22,119 bases of DNA from a virus, in IMG/VR virus record IMGVR_UViG_3300025326_000222, positions 1 to 22,119 of that record; one strand, 5' to 3'. The position numbers and the translations under genes were made by a program. The notes under the pieces are model-generated. The model made no database searches. It was not told where the DNA came from and saw only the letters and a list, made by a program, of their open reading frames with translations. This document shows positions 6,578 to 16,456 of this stretch, piece by piece. Each line of letters opens with the position of its first letter. The stretch's first letter is position 1.

Positions 6578-9489
6578 TGCCGCGAGAAGCGCCTACTAAT
6601 GTGCCCCGTGGCGTAGGATCGGCCGAGCCTGACTGGTCCCCGCCCAAGGTGGCGGTGGCCACGCCGGGGCTTACTATACAGCCTGAGCCCACTCAGTTTG
6701 AGAAGCTCAGAGCCGCAGTCCTTAGCATCGGTCAAGGAGCCGTGACGGGCCTTCAAGCCCAGGCACAGATTCAGGGGAATCTGGATCGCCTGAGACAGCG
6801 GGCTCTCAACGAATCTGACCAAGCGCTTCGGGGAGCCGAGGAAAGTATCCAGGCAGAGCGCATCAATTCCGTGAAGCGTGATATGCTAGCCATTCAGGTA
6901 GAGGGCGAAGATAAAGGCCCTGCCTGGATGGCACAAACGTCCCGCACCAAACTTGCTAATGCGGCATCGCTGCAAGAGCAGGAGATGTGGACCCGCATGT
7001 ACGTTGCCGCCAGCGGTGCGGCTAAGCAGAATGCCGCTGAGGCAGAGCGCGACCAAGAGATGCGAATCCGCCAGCAGTATGCACTCTCAACGCATACTGC
7101 CCATAACATCGCCTTACAAGCCGAGCAGGAAATTTCCTTACAACCAGAATTGCAGCAGGAACTGATCGGCAGCGGTACGGGTATTCATACGAGAGTGCAG
7201 GATTATCTCCTTGCAGAGATAGTGGCTGCAACGCCTGACGCGCTCATTATCAATAGAGATGATCCAAATGCCGAAGCCCGGAGAACGCAGCGCGACTTGC
7301 TTGTTGCCGCAATCACCGGGTATGGTATGAAGATTTCTGATGGTCTTGTCAATCAGTTCTCCAAAGGAAGAGATCAACTTTCTTTCCAGCGGGGTATCCA
7401 TCAAGTTGATGCTGATTTGTTCGACTTCATGACAAAGGATGGTAATCTCGATCAGTTCATGGAATCTACTGGGGCTACATTCGATGAGAACTTTACCCAC
7501 ATGACTGAACCTGAGAAAGCCGAGACCATGAAGAAGCGTGTCCTCGAAACCATGCAGTTAGCTGCCCAAGGGCAATTCCCTGGCAGGATGGCTAATATGT
7601 TGGAGAGAGGACAAACTTTACTCAACATGGAGATTGATGGACAGCCAGTATTCACTGATGCTGAGAAGGCGGGTCTTGTGGGCACAATGCTTGACGAGTC
7701 CCGCAAGACGGCGCAGGAACGACTGGGGGCTGAGATCGGGGCCTTGCTTCGACAACAGGTAATCCCGCTCTCCGATTCGGAAGGCAATTATACCTTCACC
7801 CCGGACCCGAATGGCCTTAGTACCCTGGCCCAGCCCGGCGTCAACGGTTTATCTGCCATTGACCGGGCTGCCAATAAGGTGCTCATGGATATGGGTTTCC
7901 TCGACAAGTCCCCATCTGACCTTCGGCCCGATGAGAATTTGATCGTAGAATCTGTCATGATTCGGGCCAGTGAGATGCAGAGTTCTGCCCGCTCTCAGGC
8001 CGTAACAGAGTCCCGCAAGGTTCAGAACTATACCGGAGTAATGACCGGAAGACCCGGCGGGAATCTGAATGATGCCTATGATACCGCGCCTCTTACGGCG
8101 GCGTGGGAGGGCCGGGCTGTAACTGCCTCACAGGCGGCGATGAATAAGCGGCTCGTCACGGCCTATGCTTCGGCTCAGGGTGGTATACCAGAGTCGATCC
8201 GGCAGTGGAATGGTGGCACTATCCCGGAGAGTACTCCAGAGAACCGGCCCTTGAGGGATGCCATTCTCGCCGTAGAGGCGCAGCAGTGGACCCGACCCGA
8301 AGTGGCCAAAGAGTATGGACTGCCGAAGGGTATCATTGATCGTATGTTCCGAGAGTTTACATCGGGCGATCCTGAATCCTTCCATGATGCGTTACAATTT
8401 GCTACTCATGTTCGCAGCGGGGCTAAACTCGAAGACTTGATCCAGGCCATGAACGAGAATGGCACGGAGATCGGCGCCGCGCTTCACTATGCAGTGGCGG
8501 CACAGAATGGACTCCTGGGACAGGGAGTAAAGCTAGACGAAGAGACGATTGCACAGAATGTGCAGGCTATCCTCTCGGCGGGCTCTCTGACCAAGTTCCT
8601 TGAGGCCCAGTCGCCATTTGCCACATCAGGCACCGGCTACTCTAATAATCGCATCATCCTTACTTCGGTGATCCAGGCACTTAGAGCAGCCGAACCAAGC
8701 ATGTTCGATCTGGCTGATCCCTTAGCTGAGGTTGATGGGCGCCCTCTTGGCGAGAGAGAAATTGAGGCTATCTTCCGTCAAGGGATGGCCGATGGTAATA
8801 ACATGGTGACGGCAGTGCAGCAAATGGGTGCTTCTATTATGGCTACTCATCCAGATGCGACTGTGGAAACCATGGGTTCTATGCTGTACTCTTATCTCAA
8901 TGCAGTGGGAGTTAGCATGCACCTGATTGGGAATCGGGTTGTCGGTATTGAAGACCCGCAAAAGCATCTTCCTGGTCACTTGAAGGATATCCCTTCCGTG
9001 GCAAGGGAGTGGACTCAGCGGGCCTATGACGCCCCAACCCGCGACCTTATCCAACGTGTAATGGGTATGGACCCGAAAGATGTTCCGGTAAACCTTGCTG
9101 ATTGGTATCAGCGAGCATACCCGGATATCTTTGTAAGCCATACCTGGGATGGTATGAATTGGGACATCTCCAATGGCTTTACCCCGGCTGGTGCCGAATC
9201 TTTGCACCGCCCGGCTTCGGCCCTTGGGGGTTTGCCCATTACGGCCCGGCGTCCTGTTGACGGTACGCCACTGCCGATGATCCGTACCAGGGTTGAGACA
9301 TTCCTGCCTCAACCCGATGGGACCGTCATTCATGTCCCTGCCGGGACACCAATTACTGCGCTTTCACAGCACTACCAACCCGCTCTGCTGGCCGAATCTA
9401 CGGAGAGCCGAAGCAATATGGAAGAGATTCTCTTCCGGGCTGAGGCAGGAGCATTCGCTCCGATTCTCGATAAGCTCTTTGGCCGCTGA
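6577..9489 (+). CDS. Internal virion protein (T7 gp15-like ejection core protein)
   Basis: 970 residues, longer than T7 gp15 (747). It begins with a TAATG overlap, and GGGAGGG at 6564-6570 lies in front. The N-terminal 60 residues are proline-rich. Residues 60-500 are strongly helical, rich in Q, A, E and R, with a clear coiled-coil look (IQGNLDRLRQRALNES, AAEAERDQEMRIRQQYA). The protein contains EPEKAETMKKRVLETM near residue 310 and many helices typical of ejection proteins. I see no signal peptide and no transglycosylase motif. In T7, gp15 and gp16 form a tube across the periplasm during DNA entry. The call is by order, length and composition. Confidence 0.72.
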   Translation: MPREAPTNVPRGVGSAEPDWSPPKVAVATPGLTIQPEPTQFEKLRAAVLSIGQGAVTGLQAQAQIQGNLDRLRQRALNESDQALRGAEESIQAERINSVKRDMLAIQVEGEDKGPAWMAQTSRTKLANAASLQEQEMWTRMYVAASGAAKQNAAEAERDQEMRIRQQYALSTHTAHNIALQAEQEISLQPELQQELIGSGTGIHTRVQDYLLAEIVAATPDALIINRDDPNAEARRTQRDLLVAAITGYGMKISDGLVNQFSKGRDQLSFQRGIHQVDADLFDFMTKDGNLDQFMESTGATFDENFTHMTEPEKAETMKKRVLETMQLAAQGQFPGRMANMLERGQTLLNMEIDGQPVFTDAEKAGLVGTMLDESRKTAQERLGAEIGALLRQQVIPLSDSEGNYTFTPDPNGLSTLAQPGVNGLSAIDRAANKVLMDMGFLDKSPSDLRPDENLIVESVMIRASEMQSSARSQAVTESRKVQNYTGVMTGRPGGNLNDAYDTAPLTAAWEGRAVTASQAAMNKRLVTAYASAQGGIPESIRQWNGGTIPESTPENRPLRDAILAVEAQQWTRPEVAKEYGLPKGIIDRMFREFTSGDPESFHDALQFATHVRSGAKLEDLIQAMNENGTEIGAALHYAVAAQNGLLGQGVKLDEETIAQNVQAILSAGSLTKFLEAQSPFATSGTGYSNNRIILTSVIQALRAAEPSMFDLADPLAEVDGRPLGEREIEAIFRQGMADGNNMVTAVQQMGASIMATHPDATVETMGSMLYSYLNAVGVSMHLIGNRVVGIEDPQKHLPGHLKDIPSVAREWTQRAYDAPTRDLIQRVMGMDPKDVPVNLADWYQRAYPDIFVSHTWDGMNWDISNGFTPAGAESLHRPASALGGLPITARRPVDGTPLPMIRTRVETFLPQPDGTVIHVPAGTPITALSQHYQPALLAESTESRSNMEEILFRAEAGAFAPILDKLFGR

Positions 9490-9504
9490 CAATCGGGAGG
9501 ACCA

Positions 9505-12500
9505 ATGCCGAATCGTTATGGTTCACTCTATCAGCCACTCTTGGCCCGCGCGGCAATGCCCGCTAGTGATGCCCCCACTCCAATGTTCTTTGGGGGCGAT
9601 CCATTTAGTGATACATTCTACGGGACGACCGAGGCCCCCAAGCAGGGCTTTTGGGGTGTAACCTTCCGTGACAAGTGGCTTGCTGCCGCTACTGAGGCGC
9701 CCGGCAATCTGCTGACTTGGGCCGCCAACAATGTTCTTGACCCTGTGGCAAGACTGTTGGGTGGCCCTGACCATCGCTATGTCACCCTTCCTGCCGCGAA
9801 TCTAATCCGGCACCAGTACTATGGGGAGCAACTTGGCCCTATTGAGGAACTGTCAGGATGGCGAGTACTCTCGAATCTCTGGAGTCCTGTCCAGGACGTG
9901 AGTGACGTTGACAAGCGAATTACCTTCCGGGATGAATCCTTCGATCCGACTTCGGCAGCCGCCGATTTCTGGAAGACGAATCCAACCATGCGAAGGGCAT
10001 TTGCAGATGCCGGGGTGGACGAGCGTATCTTGCTTGATGCAAGAAACATTGACCACTTCAATTACCTTTGGCGGCGAGTGGCTACGGAGGCCATGGCGAT
10101 GCAGCGCATCGATGCATATAATGCCGATGCTCCACTGCTCATCAATGGTCTCTCAAAGGTCATGTCCGGTGTTGGTAACTATTTACTATACGACCCGGTT
10201 TCTCAGGCACTCATGTTGCCGGGAGCCGCGAGTCAAGCTGTGTTCGGCACACTTGGCCGCTCCTTAGGCGCTCAGTCTAAGGCGGCCGCTTTCTTTGCCA
10301 ATGCCGCTGAAACGGCGGTAGTTGGTGCGGGCTGGTCCTTCGCGGATCAAGCCGAAGCCATTACGGACTGGAACACCATGTTCGACAGCCCGGAGTGGCA
10401 ACGCGAATTTACGTGGGAACATATGGCCCTGGCTGCCGGGTTCGGCGTCTCCATCATGGGGGCACTGCATCTCGGTGGCCGGGGAGTAAGCAGTGTAGCC
10501 CAATGGAATCGAATGCGCGAGTATTACTCGGACATTCACCCGATGGGCTCTGTCACTGATCCAATCGCCCAATCCTTCCGTAATGCCTCCGGGCAGGCGG
10601 TCTTGGACCGGGCGGCAATGGACGTACAAGAGGCGGCCGTCTCGCTTCTTGGGGAGAAGGCTGGCGACCTGGGTTGGACTTTGGACCCGGCCGCTCTCCA
10701 TGCCCATAATTTGAACCGCCTCCAGGTGGCTCGATTCCTCAAGTCACTCAATGAGGGCCTGGGCGATCTTCGCCCAACGCACGACGCCGTGTGGAAGGCT
10801 GTGGTAGATTTCTTCGAGGCCGGTAAGGCCCATAACCCGCCTTCGATCGGGATTCAGGCGCAGGTAGATCGGGCTCCTACCCGGCTTCGTAATGCCCAAG
10901 GCCAGTTCATAGCTCGGCCTATCACCGAACAACAGGTCAAGGGGATGCAAGAGGCATTACAGCACTATGAAGCTGTGGCTAAGAACCGCGATCTGATGCC
11001 CTTGGAACTTGACGAAGTGGCCCGAATGCGGGATGCTTTGCAGAAGTTTGGGCAAGCCGAATTAGAGGCAGGATTCCAAGCACAGGTAAAGCTGACAAAG
11101 TCGCCCTTCTCGGTGGAGATGTATCAGACAAAACTTGACGCTGCAATTGCAGAAGTCAAACGTACAGCCGCTAAACGAACCGATTCCGTACCCGTTCCCG
11201 GCGATGTGGCTCGACTCCAAGCTGTATTCGATAAGTACGCTACGGCCCGGCCAGAAACGGTAGCAGAGCGACAGGTCATGCTTGGTGAGATTGTTGATTC
11301 ACTGGAGATGGCTCATATGAATCAACCAATCCAAGATATGACGATCGTGGCCAAGATGATGCGTTCTGCGGGCCTGGGCGATCTGTTCTCTCGAATGGTT
11401 ACTAACTGGCCGACAGGTACTGGACAGTTTCATACTGTCCGTTCAACCTTTGGCCTTCTTCGTAGATTGACAGCCGAATTGGATAACAGCAAGCTTACCA
11501 CTGATACGGTGAGTGCTGAACCGGCTGTGACTAGAACCTCTACCCATGTCAAGTGGGAACTTGAACGCCGCTTCTTGGGAATGGTGAACGAGATGGTTCG
11601 CGTAAAGAAGACCGGCAAATTCGGTAACCCCTGGTTACACCCGGTACAATTTCAACAGAAGATTGCCGCTTTTGAGCGAGCAATTACTTTGCATATCCGC
11701 CGACTGCAAGCCTCTACTGATCCCGATGTTCTTGCTCTTGCTAGAATGTGGGAGCAACACCGTGATGAGATTGGCCAAATCGGATTGAAGTCTGGAGTGC
11801 TGGATAAGTTGGAGGATAATTTCTTCCCGCTGCGGGCCAATCAGGGAATTCTGAGAAGGTCCGAGCGGGAGGCACAAGCCGCTTTCACCAGTTACTTCCT
11901 TCGTGACTTCGAGACAGGAACGCATAGCACAGAGATTCATTGGGATACCCTGGTGAATATGGGATGGGCTAAACGTATCCTGGATAAGGATAATCCCGGC
12001 CGGGTGAAGGGATGGGAAGGACTGGGGCCGCTCCTGGGCGTGACTGACAAGACGCTCAAGACTCGCGGTTCGCTGGGGTCCATCGCCGGGCCAGGTGGGG
12101 CTGCTGTGTCTCTTGAATCCGCCTATGCGGCTGGCTTGAGATCGGCCGTAGATGCGAGCGGGCATACTGCCATGCAGCAATCGGCCCGCGCTGCGATCGG
12201 GCGTCTCCTAGGCGCAGATGCAGTAGAGGAAGGAGCCAATGGGATTATGAAGGTAGTTCGTACTCCTACTCCTAATACAGAATACGAGCGCTTCCTTCCT
12301 GCGGACATGATTACCAATCCACTTACTTCTAAGTTTCTTGACAACAGTTTCTTTACTTTGGCCCACGATTACTTTCGTGGATCGGGGTTCCGAATTATAG
12401 ATCAAGCACGCCATCAGCAGTTGTGGGGGATTCCCGGTCTGAAATATGACGAGACTCTTTCCTTTGCTGAGGCTCGGCTATTGAAGTTCGCAAAGACTTC

Positions 12501-14262
12501 CGAAGAGACAAAGACAATCTCAGCAGCTATCAATGATCTCCGTCGTAAGCATTATCTCATGTCCGGCTATCTGCCGACAATCCATGACGATGTGAATGCA
12601 ACCGCAGAGTTCTTGACTCAGGTTACAGAAGGTGCCACCACCATGACCTTTGGTGCGGGCATCGGACTTACAATGGTGCCTACAGAGATGGCCCATTCGT
12701 TCTGGAGTCGCATCTATAGTTCTTCGGATATGTTCCGCAAGATTCGTAAGGCCTTCTCTCTGACTGTCCCGTGGTCCCATGATGCTTCGGCCCGTGCCGA
12801 ACTTCGATATATTGCTACGGCCATTCAGATGAATAGGAATGCGGCACTGGACCGATTTGCTAATGGCGCCTCCTACTCTGACTTCCACTGGGGGATTCTG
12901 CCTAAGGCTCTCCATGGATGGCAGGTGTTTTGGGATACTTTGTCGGGCAGGACCATGCCACCCTCAGGTGGGCGTGGGATGGCCCTCCCTCAGGCCATGA
13001 AGGCCCTGGGATCGAACCAGATGCAGTTGGGTGCCCTGGACTATAACACGACATTCAGCCGCACCCTCCAGGTGGTAGGACTCACCGGAGAGACGGCTCG
13101 ATTCTTTCCTCATGCGGAAAGGATGGCTATCATCCTTCGGGATGAGGGCGGTGCCCTGGATGCGGCCTACAATGCCGCCTACGCAGCGGCCAAGACGAAG
13201 GGCCTGGAGGAGAAGGCGGCCACTCGGATGGCTGCCACGGCCAAGGCCAAGGTCTGGCGAGGCTTTGCCCGCCGGGCTGGGTTCACAGCCTTCGGGGGCG
13301 ACAACTGGCAGGTGGCGCGGCGCTTTGCCGAGACGGGCCTGCTGGACGTGGAGCGCCTTGCCGTCCTCCGCAGGGCGGCGCAGAAGACTGGCGGCATGGA
13401 CGTAGGCGCGAAATCACACCTGGACCTGGACCGGCTCCAGGGCTACATGCGGCATCCAGAGACCGCGGTTGAGGAGGCTGTGGCGTTCGAGGACGCATTC
13501 AATCGCCTTGTGAACGGCATCGAGCAGACCATGAAGAAGCGGGTGTCTGACCAGAATATTCTCCAGACTCCCACCACGGTTCAAGCTCGAACCCCGATTG
13601 GGCGAGTGCTCAATCTATTCAGTAGCTACCAGCGGTCTTGGTTTGACAACAACTTACTGGACATGGCCTTCATGCCCGCACGTTGGGCTATCGGCGGCTG
13701 GACTACATTCATGATGGGCGAGATGGTCAATAGGACCGTGCGCGATCTGCTCCGGGGTCAGAACATCGAGAATATTGCTGAGGAGGCACTGGCAGACCCG
13801 GACAACTACATTCTGCGGCGTATGCTACAGCCCGCCTTGCTTGGGCAGTTTACTGCTCCAGCACAGGCAATGGTGGATGCCTTTACGAAGGATGGCCGCC
13901 GAATGCAGTATGACACAACGGAGTCGGCAGGTACTACAGCAGCAAACTCGATCACGAACTTCATGCTCGATGCGCTGCATGTGGCCTCGCCGCTAGCCCA
14001 AGATACCGGCGGATTCGGGCCTCAGGCCATTCGCTTTGCCAATACGATGATTCCAGGATATAAATCCTGGGTCTACGGGCTTACGGCCTGGGGACTCAAT
14101 GAGTCGGCCGGAATTGACCTTAGACCGGATATGCGCCGAGGGCGTTATGCCAGTCGGCCATACGTCGGTAAGACTCCTGTACCAGATGTCACACCCGATG
14201 ATCGGGCTGTGCTTCTGGAGCAAACACCAGATGAACTTGACTTCCTCTATAAGGGGCAGTAA
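9505..14262 (+). CDS. Internal virion protein (T7 gp16-like, very long, no visible transglycosylase domain)
   Basis: 1585 residues; T7 gp16 has 1318. Ribosome-binding site GGGAGG lies at 9495-9500. The N-terminus does not carry the lytic transglycosylase signature (catalytic E-S with G-x-x-G-L-M-Q) of T7 gp16, and I found none further on. Residues 225-325 contain hydrophobic, alanine- and glycine-rich helices (NYLLYDPVSQALMLPGAASQA, MALAAGFGVSIMGALHLGG) that could insert in a membrane. The middle is long helical repeats. Around residues 1205-1270 lies a patch with high A and K and a higher GC content. The C-terminal 200 residues (LNLFSSYQRSWFDNN, WTTFMMGEMVNRT) look like a helical membrane-active end. 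It is probably the last ejection-core protein. Order and size support this; peptidoglycan digestion is not supported. Confidence 0.75.
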   Translation: MPNRYGSLYQPLLARAAMPASDAPTPMFFGGDPFSDTFYGTTEAPKQGFWGVTFRDKWLAAATEAPGNLLTWAANNVLDPVARLLGGPDHRYVTLPAANLIRHQYYGEQLGPIEELSGWRVLSNLWSPVQDVSDVDKRITFRDESFDPTSAAADFWKTNPTMRRAFADAGVDERILLDARNIDHFNYLWRRVATEAMAMQRIDAYNADAPLLINGLSKVMSGVGNYLLYDPVSQALMLPGAASQAVFGTLGRSLGAQSKAAAFFANAAETAVVGAGWSFADQAEAITDWNTMFDSPEWQREFTWEHMALAAGFGVSIMGALHLGGRGVSSVAQWNRMREYYSDIHPMGSVTDPIAQSFRNASGQAVLDRAAMDVQEAAVSLLGEKAGDLGWTLDPAALHAHNLNRLQVARFLKSLNEGLGDLRPTHDAVWKAVVDFFEAGKAHNPPSIGIQAQVDRAPTRLRNAQGQFIARPITEQQVKGMQEALQHYEAVAKNRDLMPLELDEVARMRDALQKFGQAELEAGFQAQVKLTKSPFSVEMYQTKLDAAIAEVKRTAAKRTDSVPVPGDVARLQAVFDKYATARPETVAERQVMLGEIVDSLEMAHMNQPIQDMTIVAKMMRSAGLGDLFSRMVTNWPTGTGQFHTVRSTFGLLRRLTAELDNSKLTTDTVSAEPAVTRTSTHVKWELERRFLGMVNEMVRVKKTGKFGNPWLHPVQFQQKIAAFERAITLHIRRLQASTDPDVLALARMWEQHRDEIGQIGLKSGVLDKLEDNFFPLRANQGILRRSEREAQAAFTSYFLRDFETGTHSTEIHWDTLVNMGWAKRILDKDNPGRVKGWEGLGPLLGVTDKTLKTRGSLGSIAGPGGAAVSLESAYAAGLRSAVDASGHTAMQQSARAAIGRLLGADAVEEGANGIMKVVRTPTPNTEYERFLPADMITNPLTSKFLDNSFFTLAHDYFRGSGFRIIDQARHQQLWGIPGLKYDETLSFAEARLLKFAKTSEETKTISAAINDLRRKHYLMSGYLPTIHDDVNATAEFLTQVTEGATTMTFGAGIGLTMVPTEMAHSFWSRIYSSSDMFRKIRKAFSLTVPWSHDASARAELRYIATAIQMNRNAALDRFANGASYSDFHWGILPKALHGWQVFWDTLSGRTMPPSGGRGMALPQAMKALGSNQMQLGALDYNTTFSRTLQVVGLTGETARFFPHAERMAIILRDEGGALDAAYNAAYAAAKTKGLEEKAATRMAATAKAKVWRGFARRAGFTAFGGDNWQVARRFAETGLLDVERLAVLRRAAQKTGGMDVGAKSHLDLDRLQGYMRHPETAVEEAVAFEDAFNRLVNGIEQTMKKRVSDQNILQTPTTVQARTPIGRVLNLFSSYQRSWFDNNLLDMAFMPARWAIGGWTTFMMGEMVNRTVRDLLRGQNIENIAEEALADPDNYILRRMLQPALLGQFTAPAQAMVDAFTKDGRRMQYDTTESAGTTAANSITNFMLDALHVASPLAQDTGGFGPQAIRFANTMIPGYKSWVYGLTAWGLNESAGIDLRPDMRRGRYASRPYVGKTPVPDVTPDDRAVLLEQTPDELDFLYKGQ

Positions 14263-16037
14263 TGGCAATCACTACCGGTAACAGTTTTGTTACCTTTCTT
14301 CGTGATGATATCGCGGCAGCGGGAAACTTCACGCCTGCGATGGAACTGCTCCCTCTCAATGTCGCCGCGATCGAGGAGCAGCTTAGAGTTGCGATCGATT
14401 ATGCAGGTGCTACTGATACTGCGGCACTTGAGTTTGTAGAGGATGCGGTTGCACTGGATGAAGATGATGTAATCCAATTCACCGGTGAAGTCGGGCAGTG
14501 GACCTGGGCTGCTAGCCTGGGCGAGAATGCGGTCTATTTCCATCCCGATCAATGGTTGGATAATGACCGTATGGTGATCTGGCGAGAGACTCGCACAGAC
14601 CGTCTCTGGGCTTTCCCCACCAAGGTTGCCCGTGCCCATGGCCGTGATCTCATGAACTATTGGAACCAACTTCGGCTGGCTATCCAAGATGTCCGTGAAT
14701 TAGAAACGGTAGGGGACTTCTTGGGGCAACCGCCGACCGAAGTATTTGATCCTCCATATATTGGTCGATCACAAGCCGACTATACTGCTGCGATTGGAAA
14801 GACGAAATTCTCATACTTTGATATTGAGCTTATGCGAGGAGTGGGGGGTTACCCTGACCATCCTGGTAGGCAATTAGTTGTGGCAGTAGATTCAGGCGGT
14901 GTATTCGTGGATCAGGAGGAGGATGTGGACTATGAACTCAATATTGTCACGGAGAATGTGGAATTCTTTATAGCACCTAATGCCGCCGTAAGAATTCGCA
15001 GACAAACCAAGATCGACTCTATGTGGGTTCAGTTGCCAGATGGTTATGCCTTCAACTCGAAGACCATCCATCTGAATCAACGACAGATACGATTTCTCAA
15101 AGAGGAGGGGGGAGCCGTCCCTCCTCCTCTCTTTGCTGATTTGGATTTGCTTAATAATCCAATTCACCAACGAGGTTGGAACTATCTGAACTACCTCGGC
15201 ATTGATGGACGAGTTCTTGTCTTCGGCGGAGCGTCATGGGGCGGTGATGGAGAAACTCTAATCATCATCAACGAGGTTCTTGAAGAAGATGTTGAATTCG
15301 ATCCCATCAACTTTAGACTTACTTTGCCGGATGGTCTGGCGGATGATGATGTTATTCAAGTGCAACAAATTACAAACATCATCTATATGTTTGAAGCAAA
15401 TGACGCTAATACACCCATTGACCCGGCCGAAGATGAAGGCCCGGCATTTAATGAGCCACAAGATGGTGGTGGTGAGGGCGACCCGATCACTGTTACAATA
15501 GATGCCGGGCAAATTTTCCGGCGAGGTCTCAATATTGTGACAGGTATTCTAGCCTCAGGAGATACTCCGTTGGGGGGCGAAGCCGTAGTTGGGCGAACTC
15601 AAAACCAAGGGGGCAGTACATACCGAGATTGGCTCGGTATATGTTCATTTCCTAACATTCCCGGACAGTTAGATTGGCTTCCTGGAGCTACTATTGTTTC
15701 TGCCATCTGGACAGTCAAAGTACTAGCGTTACCCGTGGCTGCTTTATCAGTTACTGTCTTGGCTGAGGGTCAACCCTTTGTCGATACTTCTCAACCGTAT
15801 GTTCCGCAGTTACTGGCAAACCAACTGGCTTCAACTGTTTATTCCGGTGGTTGGATCATAGGCAATGTCTCTATAGATATAACTGCGCTGGCTCAAGCCG
15901 CCGCTGATGATGGTCAGTTTCCCAATCTCTTCCTTGCGATATTCTCTGAGCCTTTTCCTGGCACTGAGGACTTATTTGTAAGGCTGGAGAGCACAATTCC
16001 ACGTTCAACTGGTACATTTACATATATTCCTGCCTAA
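14262..16037 (+). CDS. Tail fibre protein with T7 fibre-type attachment modules
   Basis: 591 residues, starting in a TAATG overlap with the ejection gene. Three modules share one pattern, a strand, D-x-D-V, strand, then (D)D-x-(V/M)-x-I-x-R-x-T: about residues 55-112 (ending MVIWRETRTDRL), 204-252 (DVDYELNIV... VRIRRQTKID) and 318-372 (DVEFDPINF... DDDVIQVQQIT). The first also has the helix of the T7 fibre N-terminal domain that binds the tail (RDLMNYWNQLRLAIQDVREL, 128-147). An acidic, glycine-rich linker (381-408) leads to a beta-rich C-terminal domain (409-591) that I cannot name; it would be the receptor-binding end. There is no long coiled coil or collagen-like shaft, so the fibre is probably short. 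Position matches T7 gene 17. Confidence 0.8.
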   Translation: MAITTGNSFVTFLRDDIAAAGNFTPAMELLPLNVAAIEEQLRVAIDYAGATDTAALEFVEDAVALDEDDVIQFTGEVGQWTWAASLGENAVYFHPDQWLDNDRMVIWRETRTDRLWAFPTKVARAHGRDLMNYWNQLRLAIQDVRELETVGDFLGQPPTEVFDPPYIGRSQADYTAAIGKTKFSYFDIELMRGVGGYPDHPGRQLVVAVDSGGVFVDQEEDVDYELNIVTENVEFFIAPNAAVRIRRQTKIDSMWVQLPDGYAFNSKTIHLNQRQIRFLKEEGGAVPPPLFADLDLLNNPIHQRGWNYLNYLGIDGRVLVFGGASWGGDGETLIIINEVLEEDVEFDPINFRLTLPDGLADDDVIQVQQITNIIYMFEANDANTPIDPAEDEGPAFNEPQDGGGEGDPITVTIDAGQIFRRGLNIVTGILASGDTPLGGEAVVGRTQNQGGSTYRDWLGICSFPNIPGQLDWLPGATIVSAIWTVKVLALPVAALSVTVLAEGQPFVDTSQPYVPQLLANQLASTVYSGGWIIGNVSIDITALAQAAADDGQFPNLFLAIFSEPFPGTEDLFVRLESTIPRSTGTFTYIPA

Positions 16038-16045
16038 GGAGATCA

Positions 16046-16456
16046 ATGAAACTCTTTTGTATTATATTGGCAGCCCTGGTCATTTCCCTTGGAGTGATTG
16101 GTTGTTCGACTGCCCCAAAAATACTGCCGAATGAATTGCCCTCAATCCCGGTTCTGCCGGGCACAGGGGCCGCAATTCAGGCAGGCCAACGAGCCTTATG
16201 GCCTATCTACCTCGCCAGCTTCGTATGTATCCTAGGAGGGGCGGCCTACGGCATCTTCTTCAAGAACTGGAAGCTTCTGGCGGTGGGGATAGGGCTGGCC
16301 CTAGTGCCGCCTGTATTCCTGATGTTCCTCCAACCTGTGGCTCCCTACGTCTCCTGGATGGTTCTCGCCGCAGGCGCTGGCCTCCTGGGACTATTGGGAT
16401 ACCGCATCTACGACTACATCAGGGATGAGGAGCGTAAGAGTGCCAAGCCTGATTGA
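16046..16456 (+). CDS. Membrane lipoprotein with three further membrane helices; holin candidate
   Basis: 136 residues with a strong ribosome-binding site (TAAGGAG, 16035-16041). Residues 1-19 form a signal sequence ending in V-I-G-C20, an acceptable lipobox. Three hydrophobic segments follow at about 50-72, 74-95 and 101-122, and the C-terminus is charged (RDEERKSAKPD). It lies between the tail fibre and the small terminase, where T7 has its holin (17.5). Lysis is therefore the likeliest role, but a lipid-anchored protein with three more helices is not a standard holin, and no family was recognised. The 3' end overlaps the next gene by 17 bases. Confidence 0.8.
   Translation: MKLFCIILAALVISLGVIGCSTAPKILPNELPSIPVLPGTGAAIQAGQRALWPIYLASFVCILGGAAYGIFFKNWKLLAVGIGLALVPPVFLMFLQPVAPYVSWMVLAAGAGLLGLLGYRIYDYIRDEERKSAKPD
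16427..16432 (+). promoter_or_regulatory. Shine-Dalgarno site favouring the GTG start at 16440
   Basis: GAGGAG at 16427-16432 lies seven bases before GTG 16440. The in-frame ATG at 16425 has no comparable site in front of it and would itself overlap this sequence. Confidence 0.5.

Noticed and set aside
8722-9333. 203-codon open frame on the - strand
   Set aside because: It lies wholly opposite the gp15-like gene and has no features of its own.
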